64,000 bases of DNA from Chitinophaga sp. CF118 (GTDB lineage Bacteria; Bacteroidota; Bacteroidia; Chitinophagales; Chitinophagaceae): assembly GCF_900112615.1 (NCBI RefSeq), contig NZ_FOMK01000016.1, forward strand, positions 37,384 through 101,383, written 5' to 3'. How positions within the stretch are numbered: position 1 is the first letter of the stretch; each line of letters begins with the position of its first letter. Shown in pieces: positions 38,115-47,600 of this stretch. The notes below the pieces were generated by a model that was not told where the DNA came from, did not search any database, and was given only the letters and a program-made list of their open reading frames with translations. The position numbers and the translations under genes are program-made.

Positions 38115-40517
38115 TTACTTTTCTTTCAAACGTTTACTTTCAGTATCGGCTGAAGTAGTACGTGTTCTCGCCTGTTTCACGCTTTTCTTTCCAAAACGAT
38201 AGCTGAAGGAAATCTTCAGCCGGCGTGATTCTGATCTGAAGTCAGACCTGAGATACGTTCCTCCAAAATCTATTAAACCACCCGGGCGTAATGTATTAAA
38301 TATGTCCGTTACTGATAGTCTTACAGTACCATTATTATCAAACACTTTCTTTTGTAAACCAGCATCTACTGTCCATATTTCCTTCCAGCGTGTAGTACCT
38401 GTAGCAGCTGGTCCGTTATAATAACCGGATAGCTGGGCACTCCAGCCATGAGAAAGATCGAAACTATTTTCACTATAGATGAGGAATCTTGTTACATTAA
38501 TATCGAGGTAAGAGTTGTTCAGATTACCTTTATACGTTGAATTGTTAATATCCAGGTAGCAATAAACACCCCACCATTTTGTCACATCAAACTGTGCTGT
38601 TGTAGTAAAGTTTAAAACATACTGATATGGAATGTTCTTGACGGTCTGCACACTTTTATTGCCATCTACAGTATCGAGTACCTGTGTAAAGAAGTCTTTG
38701 ATCCGGCTATAACCCAGCATAGCTGTGTATCTTTTATAATTATAAGACAGCTGGAAATTATCTGTGTATTGTGGTTTCAGAAAAGTATTCCCTTTGCTTA
38801 AGGTGAGTTCATCGAGAATGTTCACAAAAGGGTTCAGGTCTTCATAACCAGGTCTGTCAATACGCCTGCTGTAACTCAGGCCCCATGTACTGTAATTATT
38901 AAGCTTGTAGGACAGTGATGCACCTGGAAAAAAATTCAGGTAAGAAGTATCCAGGCTTCTGTATGCACCGGCATCCAGCGTTGTCAGACTGCCCAATGCA
39001 CTGGTAGCTTCTGCCCTTAATCCCAGTTGAAAGGACACTTTATTGATAGCCCTGCTATAGGAGATATAACCTGCATAAATTTTTTCTTTATATGCAAAAT
39101 TACTGGTCATGGATGAATCCAGTTTTTCATAAGTATTGGACCGGTCAAAAACCTTGAAATCATTTTCTGTTGATACATCATTGTAATAAGCACCTATACC
39201 CAGCTTACCTGCCAACGCCTTCTGCTCATAATCCACCTTAACAGACCTGATATCGATGTCTGTCAATGCAATAGTTCTGATATTATTTATACCGAGTATA
39301 CTATCCGGATCCATTTTGTATTCATTATTCTGCGCACTGTTCATATTATTCCGGAAGGTATTGTAGTCGGCATCGATATTCAGGCTTCTTCCCACAGTAT
39401 CTTTATATTGATAATTGATATTGTAGTTCACTCTGCGTAACCGTTTTGTCTGATTATTAGCTGAATTCAGAAATGAATCAACAACACCTGGTGTGCGGTA
39501 AATGTCAGTACTGCTGGTGGTTTTAAAAGGACCGGAAAGTGCACTTCCATTTATCAGTACGCCTAGTGTACTACGTTTGGAGAGAAAGAAGTCTGCACCT
39601 CCTTTATAATTATGATTATCACTTGTTCTTATATATGTTGCCCGCTGATCAAATGTATTGCCGGATACCTGTCTGAAGAAATGGGACAGCGTGCGGTTAT
39701 CACCATATTGGTAACCATAGTTACCAAACAGGTTGTAAAACTTATTGCGGTAATTGAAGTTTCCGGAAAAATCATATTTTGGTGTATGTGCGAAACTGGC
39801 TGTTACGGAAGTACTGCCATTCAAGCCCAATGACTGGCTCTTTTTAAGCCTGATATTGATGATCCCCGCATTACCGGCTGCAGGATATTTTGAGGAAGGA
39901 TTGGTAATCACTTCTATAGCCTCTATATTGGCAGACGGTATGCCGGTCAGAACAGCAGCCAGATCATTACCACTCAGGTTCGTTGGCCTTCCGTCAATGT
40001 ATACAATCACCCCGTTTTTACCATTTACAGAAAGACTGCTATTATCTACCCTTACGCCGGGTGATTTACCTAATAGCTCCAATGCATTGGAGCCGGTAGC
40101 ATTGATACTGGATGACACATTAAAGATCATCCTGTCGGCTTTCACTTCAATGATAGGTTTGGTGCTTCTCACTTCAACTGCTGCCAATTCTTTTGCGTAC
40201 TGCACTAAAGTGATAACAGGCAGGGTAATGGAATCCTTTACGGTAAATATATCTGTTTTATATTTTCTGAACCCACTGGCTACTACTGTAACATAATAGG
40301 TTCCTTCTTTTATATTATCAAACAGGAAGTTCCCCCTGGTATCCGCAGGCAGGATCTTTACCAGGAAAGAATCGGTAGCACGCAGTAAAGAAACACCTGA
40401 GGCGATCATTGGCTCGTTATGTTCATTTACCACATTACCTGAGATGATCTGCCCATTTACACCGGAGAAGATAAGGCACAGGATACACAATAAAATGGAG
40501 TTTTTTATTCCTTTCAT
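38115..40517 (-). CDS. TonB-dependent outer membrane receptor (OMP_b-brl type with carboxypeptidase-like N-domain)
   Basis: 800 residues from the ATG at 40517; an ATG nine codons earlier (40544) is also possible. The signal peptide ends at SGVNGQ. A carboxypeptidase-regulatory-like domain (~25-110) is followed by a TonB plug (~120-220: GVRVDNSSLSVNGKNGVIVY, INIRLKKS) and a C-terminal outer-membrane beta-barrel ending in LKISFSYRFGKKS and a charged tail. It is neither a SusC (no SusD partner) nor a classical FecA. In this cluster it may import the finished product, for example as a metallophore complex, but ligand specificity cannot be read from the sequence. Confidence 0.9.
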   Translation of the reverse strand: MKGIKNSILLCILCLIFSGVNGQIISGNVVNEHNEPMIASGVSLLRATDSFLVKILPADTRGNFLFDNIKEGTYYVTVVASGFRKYKTDIFTVKDSITLPVITLVQYAKELAAVEVRSTKPIIEVKADRMIFNVSSSINATGSNALELLGKSPGVRVDNSSLSVNGKNGVIVYIDGRPTNLSGNDLAAVLTGIPSANIEAIEVITNPSSKYPAAGNAGIINIRLKKSQSLGLNGSTSVTASFAHTPKYDFSGNFNYRNKFYNLFGNYGYQYGDNRTLSHFFRQVSGNTFDQRATYIRTSDNHNYKGGADFFLSKRSTLGVLINGSALSGPFKTTSSTDIYRTPGVVDSFLNSANNQTKRLRRVNYNINYQYKDTVGRSLNIDADYNTFRNNMNSAQNNEYKMDPDSILGINNIRTIALTDIDIRSVKVDYEQKALAGKLGIGAYYNDVSTENDFKVFDRSNTYEKLDSSMTSNFAYKEKIYAGYISYSRAINKVSFQLGLRAEATSALGSLTTLDAGAYRSLDTSYLNFFPGASLSYKLNNYSTWGLSYSRRIDRPGYEDLNPFVNILDELTLSKGNTFLKPQYTDNFQLSYNYKRYTAMLGYSRIKDFFTQVLDTVDGNKSVQTVKNIPYQYVLNFTTTAQFDVTKWWGVYCYLDINNSTYKGNLNNSYLDINVTRFLIYSENSFDLSHGWSAQLSGYYNGPAATGTTRWKEIWTVDAGLQKKVFDNNGTVRLSVTDIFNTLRPGGLIDFGGTYLRSDFRSESRRLKISFSYRFGKKSVKQARTRTTSADTESKRLKEK

Positions 40518-40554
40518 AATTTTAGATTTAGATATAATTGACATTTCTGCGGTA

Positions 40555-41271
40555 TTACATGTGTACCTTCAGTTTTGATAACAGTGCTTTACAATAACAG
40601 TTGCTGATTATCTCAGCTATTCTAAAGGAATGGTTGTGAATGAAAAAGTGGTGTCCTTCCAATATTTCAAAGTCGAAATCACTTCTTGTATAGCGGCTCC
40701 AGTTAGTGATTTTGTCATTTGTTTCTTCCTCAGTTCCCATTACTGCATATATGGCCGCACCTACCGCCGGTTCATTTATCATCCTGTTATCTTCAGCCAC
40801 CTCAAAGTCAGCTCTTAAAATGGGTTCAAAAAAATCAAACAGTTCTTTATGCTCGATTAATTCCTGCGGCATGCCACCTAACTTTTGCACAGCGGTAATA
40901 AATTCCTGTCGCTCAAGCAGGTAAGTTTGCTTATTTTCCTTTACTCCGGGACCTGGGTTTCCACTCACAACAATACAGTCGGGGTATTTATGTTCCTTTT
41001 CAAGCATGTTGGCTACCCTGAGTGCCAGGTATGCACCCATGCTATGTCCATAGATCATAAAGCCGGAAGCTGTCAGGTTTTCTTTTATCTGCCGATAGAT
41101 ATCCAGAGCAGCCTCATCGAAGTTCGTTAGCAGTGACTCTCTGATTCTTTTCCCTCTTCCTGGCAGTTCCAGGGAGATCACTTCAAAGTCTTTCAGTAAT
41201 GGATACAGAAATTGAAAGGAGTGAACATTGCCGCCGGCAAAATGTAATAGAAATAACTGTGGCTTTTTCAT
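40555..41271 (-). CDS. Type II thioesterase (external, GrsT-like)
   Basis: 238 residues, an alpha/beta hydrolase. LLHFAGGNVHSFQF near the start, nucleophile elbow MIYGHSMGAYLALRVA (Ser near 76) and the catalytic His in LEGHHFFIHNH are all in place. Such stand-alone enzymes clear mis-primed or stalled residues from carrier proteins. Since chain release here is by a reductase domain, this enzyme is probably an editing rather than a product-releasing thioesterase. It lies between the exporter and TonB receptor genes with short gaps. Confidence 0.95.
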   Translation of the reverse strand: MKKPQLFLLHFAGGNVHSFQFLYPLLKDFEVISLELPGRGKRIRESLLTNFDEAALDIYRQIKENLTASGFMIYGHSMGAYLALRVANMLEKEHKYPDCIVVSGNPGPGVKENKQTYLLERQEFITAVQKLGGMPQELIEHKELFDFFEPILRADFEVAEDNRMINEPAVGAAIYAVMGTEEETNDKITNWSRYTRSDFDFEILEGHHFFIHNHSFRIAEIISNCYCKALLSKLKVHM

Positions 41272-41307
41272 GATAGCGTAATGTGGGTTAAGAAGTACAC
41301 AATAAGG

Positions 41308-42948
41308 TCAGATGAGTGCAGGCTGGTCAACCTGTTCTTCGATGAGCTTACCATCGTTCATTTTATACAATTTGTCAGCACAATGGTAATACTTATCATC
41401 ATGGGTTATAGCTATGATAGTTATACCTTCTTCTTTCAACAACGGAATAATTTCTGTATAAAACTTCTTTCTGAAGTATGGATCCTGGTCGGCGGCCCAT
41501 TCATCAATTGCCAAGATAGGTTTTTTTTCCAGCAATGCCATGATGAGTGCCAGACGTTTTCTTTGTCCGGTAGATAAATCTGTTGTTGACAGGTTATTAC
41601 CATTGATACTCACTTTATTTTCCAGTTCGAATAACCTGACATAATAATCCCATTTCTCAGTATCTATCTCGTCAGCTCCCATCACCTGGTTAAATAAATA
41701 GAAGTCGCTGAATACCACTGCAAATAAGGTTCTGTATTCAGGGTAATTATCTTTATCAACCAACGTCCGGTTGAGCCTTATTCCTCCCGCCGATGGTAAG
41801 CGCAGTCCCAGAATGGTATGTATCAGGGTGGTTTTACCACTACCGTTTCCTCCGTATATAAAAATCACATCTCCCTTGGAGATATTGATATTTACAGGTC
41901 CAATGCCAAAAGATTTTCCATAATTATATTCCAGGTTGCTGATCGTAATCTGCTGAAATTCATCCCTGCTGATATATTGCTGTGGAATAGGATGATCGAA
42001 GTTTGACTCTTCCAGTTCCTTTTTCAGTGCCATCAGATGATCGGCAGCCACGCCTGCGTTCATAATGCCGGGTAACAGCATCATTATTTTTTCAATAGCT
42101 CCAAGCAGGTAAAGCAATGTAAAAACAAAGCTGACCATATCCCCGGGTTTCAACTGAAATGCAGCAGCCAGGAAAAGTAATACCGAAGCAAGAAGTGAAT
42201 AAAACAATACCTGTCCGGTAATCTGATTGTTCAGGTATCCCGTAAATGCAGTGAGGTTGTTATGATAGGCACTTCCGGCGATGGTACTTATTTTAGTATC
42301 ATAAATAACAGCACCTTTCCTTGGCTCCATATAGATCTCCTTAAATCCATCAATGATAGCATTATAGTTTTCCTGGAATTCAGTTTCAAGTTTACGGGCT
42401 TTACCGAAAAAATTCAGATTGCGCTTTGAATTGAAATGATACATGGCAGCACCGGACAATGCAACGATTAAGGTTATTGAAAACAGTTGCCACGAAATGG
42501 ATGCCAGATAAATCAGGCAGGACAGGGCAAGAATAAAGGATGCGAAAAAATCTATGATAGTGAGAGAGGCGTTGGTGAGTGTATTCACATCATTTACGAT
42601 AGCCGCCTGTATTTCCGTTTTTCTGGCTGATAACTGCTGATAGTTTGCCTTTAACACCTGTGTAATGATCTGCATGCGAAACCGCCAGAACAGCTTCTGA
42701 GACAACTTAATAATTGCCAGTGAAAGTGTTCTTCTTACCCATATAAAGACAACGATGATAGATGCAAAAATGATGAAATACTCCTGACTAATGTTGGTAA
42801 TACTACCTCCAATGGTCAATCCGATTACCCTTGTTACCGTGTTTATGAACAGAAAACTACACAAACCGGTAAAGATGGCCAGTAATACATAACTCAATAA
42901 AGTACCACGGCCTATCTGAGGTAATAATATTCTCAATAACTGTTTCAT
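41308..42948 (-). CDS. Cyclic-peptide/siderophore-type ABC exporter (PvdE/SyrD family)
   Basis: 546 residues from the ATG at 42948; a TTG two codons earlier is unlikely. Six membrane helices fill the first ~300 residues. The ATPase domain follows, with Walker A GGNGSGKTT (~365), signature LSTGQRKRLALIMALL and Walker B LAIDEWAADQDP, the DEWAADQDP form being characteristic of the PvdE/SyrD group. Permease and ATPase are fused, so it works as a homodimer. In the pyoverdine and syringomycin systems these proteins move the NRPS product across the inner membrane. It is expected to export this cluster's peptide to the periplasm. Confidence 0.94.
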   Translation of the reverse strand: MKQLLRILLPQIGRGTLLSYVLLAIFTGLCSFLFINTVTRVIGLTIGGSITNISQEYFIIFASIIVVFIWVRRTLSLAIIKLSQKLFWRFRMQIITQVLKANYQQLSARKTEIQAAIVNDVNTLTNASLTIIDFFASFILALSCLIYLASISWQLFSITLIVALSGAAMYHFNSKRNLNFFGKARKLETEFQENYNAIIDGFKEIYMEPRKGAVIYDTKISTIAGSAYHNNLTAFTGYLNNQITGQVLFYSLLASVLLFLAAAFQLKPGDMVSFVFTLLYLLGAIEKIMMLLPGIMNAGVAADHLMALKKELEESNFDHPIPQQYISRDEFQQITISNLEYNYGKSFGIGPVNINISKGDVIFIYGGNGSGKTTLIHTILGLRLPSAGGIRLNRTLVDKDNYPEYRTLFAVVFSDFYLFNQVMGADEIDTEKWDYYVRLFELENKVSINGNNLSTTDLSTGQRKRLALIMALLEKKPILAIDEWAADQDPYFRKKFYTEIIPLLKEEGITIIAITHDDKYYHCADKLYKMNDGKLIEEQVDQPALI

Positions 42949-42967
42949 ATGCAATAATTTGGACTTT

Positions 42968-43018
42968 ATAGTGACTCATTTTTGCTCTTTTTTAACTGAA
43001 GGCTAAATGAGTCACTAT
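42968..43018 (-). repeat. 14-bp perfect inverted repeat between hydroxylase and exporter genes
   Basis: ATAGTGACTCATTT (42968-42981) and AAATGAGTCACTAT (43005-43018) are exact reverse complements around a 23-nt loop, filling most of the 104 bp gap. It would make a stable RNA hairpin; there is no T-run on the minus strand. It may terminate or attenuate read-through from the synthetase genes into the export genes, protect the upstream mRNA end, or be an operator. Confidence 0.6.
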
Positions 43019-43052
43019 CAGCATCCGTTGAATACCTTTTTCTTAATGCGTC

Positions 43053-44669
43053 TTATGCAGGCACCGCTTCATACTCATATAACAGTTCCTTCTCTCCAAA
43101 TAACCGTTCTGCAATAATGCCACGTTTATGACACTCTGCTACCAGTTTATCTGATTGAACAATAGGCTTTGATTCTTCTGTATATTTCAGGCTGCTGATG
43201 AATTCCAGCCAGGGCTCCTGCCCCATTGCATATACATACACTTCCCTGGGATGAAAAATATTTACCAGGTGCATTCCTTTTTCAAAGTCAGAACCGGACA
43301 ACCGTCTTGACTGATCTTTATCCCGTGCAAGGTCTTCTGTCAGCAAAGGTCCGTATAACCATGAAAGTGGCGCCCCTTCGCATTCCATTCCTAAAAAGAC
43401 AACGTCAATATCACCCAGAGAATCATATACATGTTCATATATTTTTGATTCGAGAATTCTTGAATCAGCAGCAAATAAGAATTTAAACTGATCAATAGCA
43501 ACATGGAAACAGGTTTTGGCCTGAATATTCAGATCGGAATGTTCTCCGGTAAAGGGTACCCCTGTGATAGAACAGTTCCTGAAGCGGATTTCCTCCATTT
43601 CATCTATTTCAATCACATTTTCAAATCCTAAATTATTGAAAACCAGTTTCAGGTTAGGATCCTGTAATAAACCACCAGTAGTTCTGGGAACGATGATGTT
43701 CTTTATTTTATGGCGCAGTGGCAGCAGGGTTTCAAACAGAATATGATCCTGATGGTTATGGGTGATTAATACATAGTCAATCACATCAGGCAGATCAATA
43801 TCAGAAAAATGTACTACACTGGATTCATATCCGTAATAGCTGATCAACGGATCAACCAGGATACTTACTTCCGCTGTTTCTACCAGGATACAGGCATGAC
43901 CAAAATAACGCATCCTTGCTTTAGGACCTTCATACTTCCTGTATCTTGGATGTTCTTGTTTTGTAAAGAAGGAATCAAAAAGATGCCGTTGTTCATCCGG
44001 AATACCCAGTTTGGCCGCTATTTCGTCAATAGATCCCGCATTTCTTTTCATTCTGCTTAAATCATCTATTGCGGGGCTGTCCAACGGAATATTAAGCTGT
44101 AATATATTAGGATCGTCCAGTCTTGGTGTACTTAAACAGAAAGGACGCTCGTCATTATCCGTTAACCACAGCGCAATACTCTGGGATGCTTTATTGTAAA
44201 ATTTGCTTTTATACAAGAGCGGCTCAAAGAAACGGTAAGATGGATTGTTGTTGAGGTCGTATATAAGCTCTACATATCCTTTCAGAATTTCCGGTACTTT
44301 ATCATACAACACTTCCAGCGAATAACCCTTTGCATTAGTCTTAAGCATCTTGTCCAGTTCTACAATCGCTGCTGCCAGCTGAATAGAAGTAGCCTGATTT
44401 GCCAAGGTTTCATCTCTCAGCTTTTTCACTTCATCTACACGACCTCCTTTATAATCCATAAAGGGACCTCCCAGCATTTTAGGGTTTAATACAGCAGCAG
44501 CGTGAATTTCTGGCGACTGAATGTATGAATTCATGATCTTCAGATGTCTTCCTACCACATTCATCGCTGCAGTAGCAGGAGAAATAAGGTGAGACCAGGC
44601 ATACCATCCCTCTATCAGGGGTTCAATAATTACATTTGGTTTCAGGTACCAACAATTATTACCGTTCAT
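43053..44669 (-). CDS. CmlA-like beta-hydroxylase with metallo-beta-lactamase fold
   Basis: 538 residues from the ATG at 44669 (a TTG two codons upstream is the alternative). An N-terminal all-alpha region of ~250 residues (ending near KYEGPKARMRYFGHA) precedes a metallo-beta-lactamase domain with metal motif THNHQDHILFETL (about 299-304), TGEHSDL, LFAADSRI and FHPREVYVYA. This length and two-part layout match CmlA, the di-iron oxygenase of chloramphenicol biosynthesis that beta-hydroxylates a carrier-bound arylalanine, not a hydrolase. The gene starts 18 bp after NRPS-5. The likely target is one of the bound residues, with the Tyr/Phe of NRPS-4 the best candidate. Confidence 0.82.
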   Translation of the reverse strand: MNGNNCWYLKPNVIIEPLIEGWYAWSHLISPATAAMNVVGRHLKIMNSYIQSPEIHAAAVLNPKMLGGPFMDYKGGRVDEVKKLRDETLANQATSIQLAAAIVELDKMLKTNAKGYSLEVLYDKVPEILKGYVELIYDLNNNPSYRFFEPLLYKSKFYNKASQSIALWLTDNDERPFCLSTPRLDDPNILQLNIPLDSPAIDDLSRMKRNAGSIDEIAAKLGIPDEQRHLFDSFFTKQEHPRYRKYEGPKARMRYFGHACILVETAEVSILVDPLISYYGYESSVVHFSDIDLPDVIDYVLITHNHQDHILFETLLPLRHKIKNIIVPRTTGGLLQDPNLKLVFNNLGFENVIEIDEMEEIRFRNCSITGVPFTGEHSDLNIQAKTCFHVAIDQFKFLFAADSRILESKIYEHVYDSLGDIDVVFLGMECEGAPLSWLYGPLLTEDLARDKDQSRRLSGSDFEKGMHLVNIFHPREVYVYAMGQEPWLEFISSLKYTEESKPIVQSDKLVAECHKRGIIAERLFGEKELLYEYEAVPA

Positions 44670-44687
44670 ATACAATGAGTTTTATGA

Positions 44688-47600
44688 TTATAAAATAAAA
44701 TGATTACTTACCTCTTCCTGTACCTTACGCTGGCTGCAGGCTTTACATGTCCGGCATCCTTTCTGGCAGCCGTCCATGTCAACGGTGATGTTTGCCGTCA
44801 TTAATCCCGGGATATATACTATCTGTTCCAGTATAGAAAAATAGTGTTCCTGTATTTCGTTCCTTTGTGCAGCATCAAACAAATGTGGGTTAAACATAAG
44901 CTCCAGTCTGAAACAATTCTTAAACTCTGTAACCGTTAATCCAAAATTACATTGCGTAGGAACGGTATCTTCAACAGCTTCACTGATCTGGTATACTGCA
45001 TTTTTATAATGATCATAATTATGATAATTATAAAAAACGATGTCATCTAAAAACCTTCGGGAGATGTTTAACCCTGGAAGTTCCTCCACCAGTTTGGTAA
45101 ACGGATAATCTCCATAGTTGAGGTCTTCGAGAAAACATTGCTGTACGTTTTGCAGATAATCAGTTACCTGCATCTCATGATCTATGCGGTTGCGCACCAA
45201 CAAAACGTTTGCAAAATAACCGATTGATCTGCTGATATCCAGTTCACCGAAATGCCGGGAATTCCTTCCGGAAACAGCTGTACCAACTGTTATATCATCT
45301 TCATCCGTCATCTTATTTAATAAAAGCGTCAATGTACCCATCAATACTGCCGAACGTGTGAGGTTATTCTTTTGAGCATACTCATTCAGCTTTTCATATA
45401 ATACTCCATGTAATACACTGGTACTTCTTATACTCAAATCATCTTCTGTAATATGCTTACGGGAAGACGGGAATTCTAATACCAGTTTAAAGCCATCAAG
45501 TTTTGTTAACCAGTATCGTTTAAGTTTTTCACCTTGTTGTGAATACAAAAAGTTACGCTGCCAGCTGGTAAAATCGCGGTAATGGAAGCCAGGCTGTTGA
45601 AGCACAGATGTACTTCCCTGCAGATTTTCGTTATATAGCTGCATTAATTCCTTTTGCAGCAATCCTTTGGAATATCCGTCTGTAATGATATGATGCAGTG
45701 TAAATAAAACCTGGTATTTACCTTGTTCCGGTTTATAGATATTTACTCTGATAAGGGGAAAAGTATCCAGATTGAATTTACTGAATAGTGCTTCATCTGT
45801 AATTTTCTGCCACTCATTTTCAGATTCCAAAGGGATGCATTCAATTGGCTCGAATTTCAGGGTTTCAGCAGACAGTATCTGTTGTTGTAAGATACCATCT
45901 GCTTTTATAAATACGGTTCTTAAGATTTCATGCCGTGTTATCAGTTGTTGTATTGCTGCATTAAATGCCGGTATGTCCAGATGTTCATATTCATAAGTTG
46001 ATACTACCACCCGGCTTTTCACTTCCCAGGGAGCCACATAAAACAGTTGATTGTAAGAAGCAGGCAGCATGTTGGCTGTTTTTTCCACCTTCTCTCCTAC
46101 CGACAAAAGCATTATCAGAGCTTCCATGCGCTGCTGATAAGCAGTCTTCAGTGTTTCGATAGTAACAGCATCGTATTGTTGGCTGCTGTAACGGATACTT
46201 ACGCCCATTTTATTGTTTACCACCATACCGTTTACTTCCAGCACTGCTTCCCGTGGCATATCGTCCGGACATCCTTTGCCGTGGTATTCTCCTGAAAATT
46301 CAAATATTTTATCGCCTTGTGTTGTTTCAACCCCTGAACCAAAATCACCCAGGTAGTTGAAGGAAATCTGCGGGTTCAATACATATGGCTTACCACCCAG
46401 GTAACGTAATATACCATAACCTATACCTTTATTTGGCACACTGTGCAGGTTCTCTTTTATTGCTATCAACTGCCGGACAACATCATCCTTTTGACTCATG
46501 TCAAATACAACAGGATGGGTAGTCGTAAACCAACCCACAGTGCGCGTGATATCTATGTCTGTACCAATGTCCTCACGACCGTGGCCTTCCAGTTTAATCA
46601 GCACATTTTTAAGATGAAACACATCGTTAAGCGCAAGGCTTAAACCTGTGAGCAGGATATCGTTGATCTCTGTCTGATGGGTTTTATAACATTCGGTTAG
46701 TAGTTGCCTGGTGGTATCTTCATCCAGTGAAAGCATACAGGAGGCCGCATCTTTCATCAGGTTACTACCTTCTGGATAATCTACTGGCAAGGTGTCTATA
46801 ACAACAGATTCTATAGCAGACCAGTACTTGTCTTCCTCTTCCAGTGTTTCGCTCAACGCATAGGCTGCCTGCTTTTCCTGCCAGTATTGGAAAGAATCTG
46901 TTTTTAATGGCAGATGGAGAGGCTGCCCTGTCAGGTATTGCTGATAGAGATCTGACAGATCTTCGAATATAATACGCCAGGATACGGCATCAACCACCAG
47001 GTGGTGCGCAACCAGCAGGAGACGGTCACCGGATTCCCCACGGAACAACGCAGCCTTAAACAGCGGGCCGGTTGTTAAATCGAAGGTTGACTGGATACGT
47101 TCACAGTCTGCTATAAATTGGGTATTATCAGCCTCTTCTATGACCTCAAAGGAATACCCCTGATCTGCACCCTTATTTTCCTGTATCCATCCTGAATTGC
47201 TCTTTCTGTACACCATACGTAACGCATCATGATGCAGTATCAGTTTGTCCAATGCGGCGGTTAGTCCTGCTGATGAAATCTGCTCTTTGCTATATAATAA
47301 AACGGATTGGTTAAGATGGTGTTTATTGATCATCTCACTCTGGAAAAAAGCGGCCTGTATGGGTGTCATCGGGATGAAACCCTCTGCAAGGCCCTGATCT
47401 GCTGTACGATTGACAAGGTTCACATGTTCTGCAAGTGCAGATATAACAGGATACAACATCACATCCTGAATGGTGAGCGTATATCCCCGTTGTTTTAAAC
47501 GGGATACAATCTGGATAGACTTGATAGAGTCTCCTCCCAATATAAAGAAGTCATCCTTTATACCTACCTGTTCTTTTTTCAGTACTTCTTCAAATACAGC

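Noticed and set aside
39754..40296. 180-residue plus-strand frame opposite the TonB receptor
   Set aside because: Antisense to a clear plug domain, no recognisable motif, no independent promoter seen.
43053..44669. Antibiotic-resistance metallo-beta-lactamase
   Set aside because: Twice the usual length with a large N-terminal domain and no secretion signal; the CmlA-like layout and NRPS context fit better.
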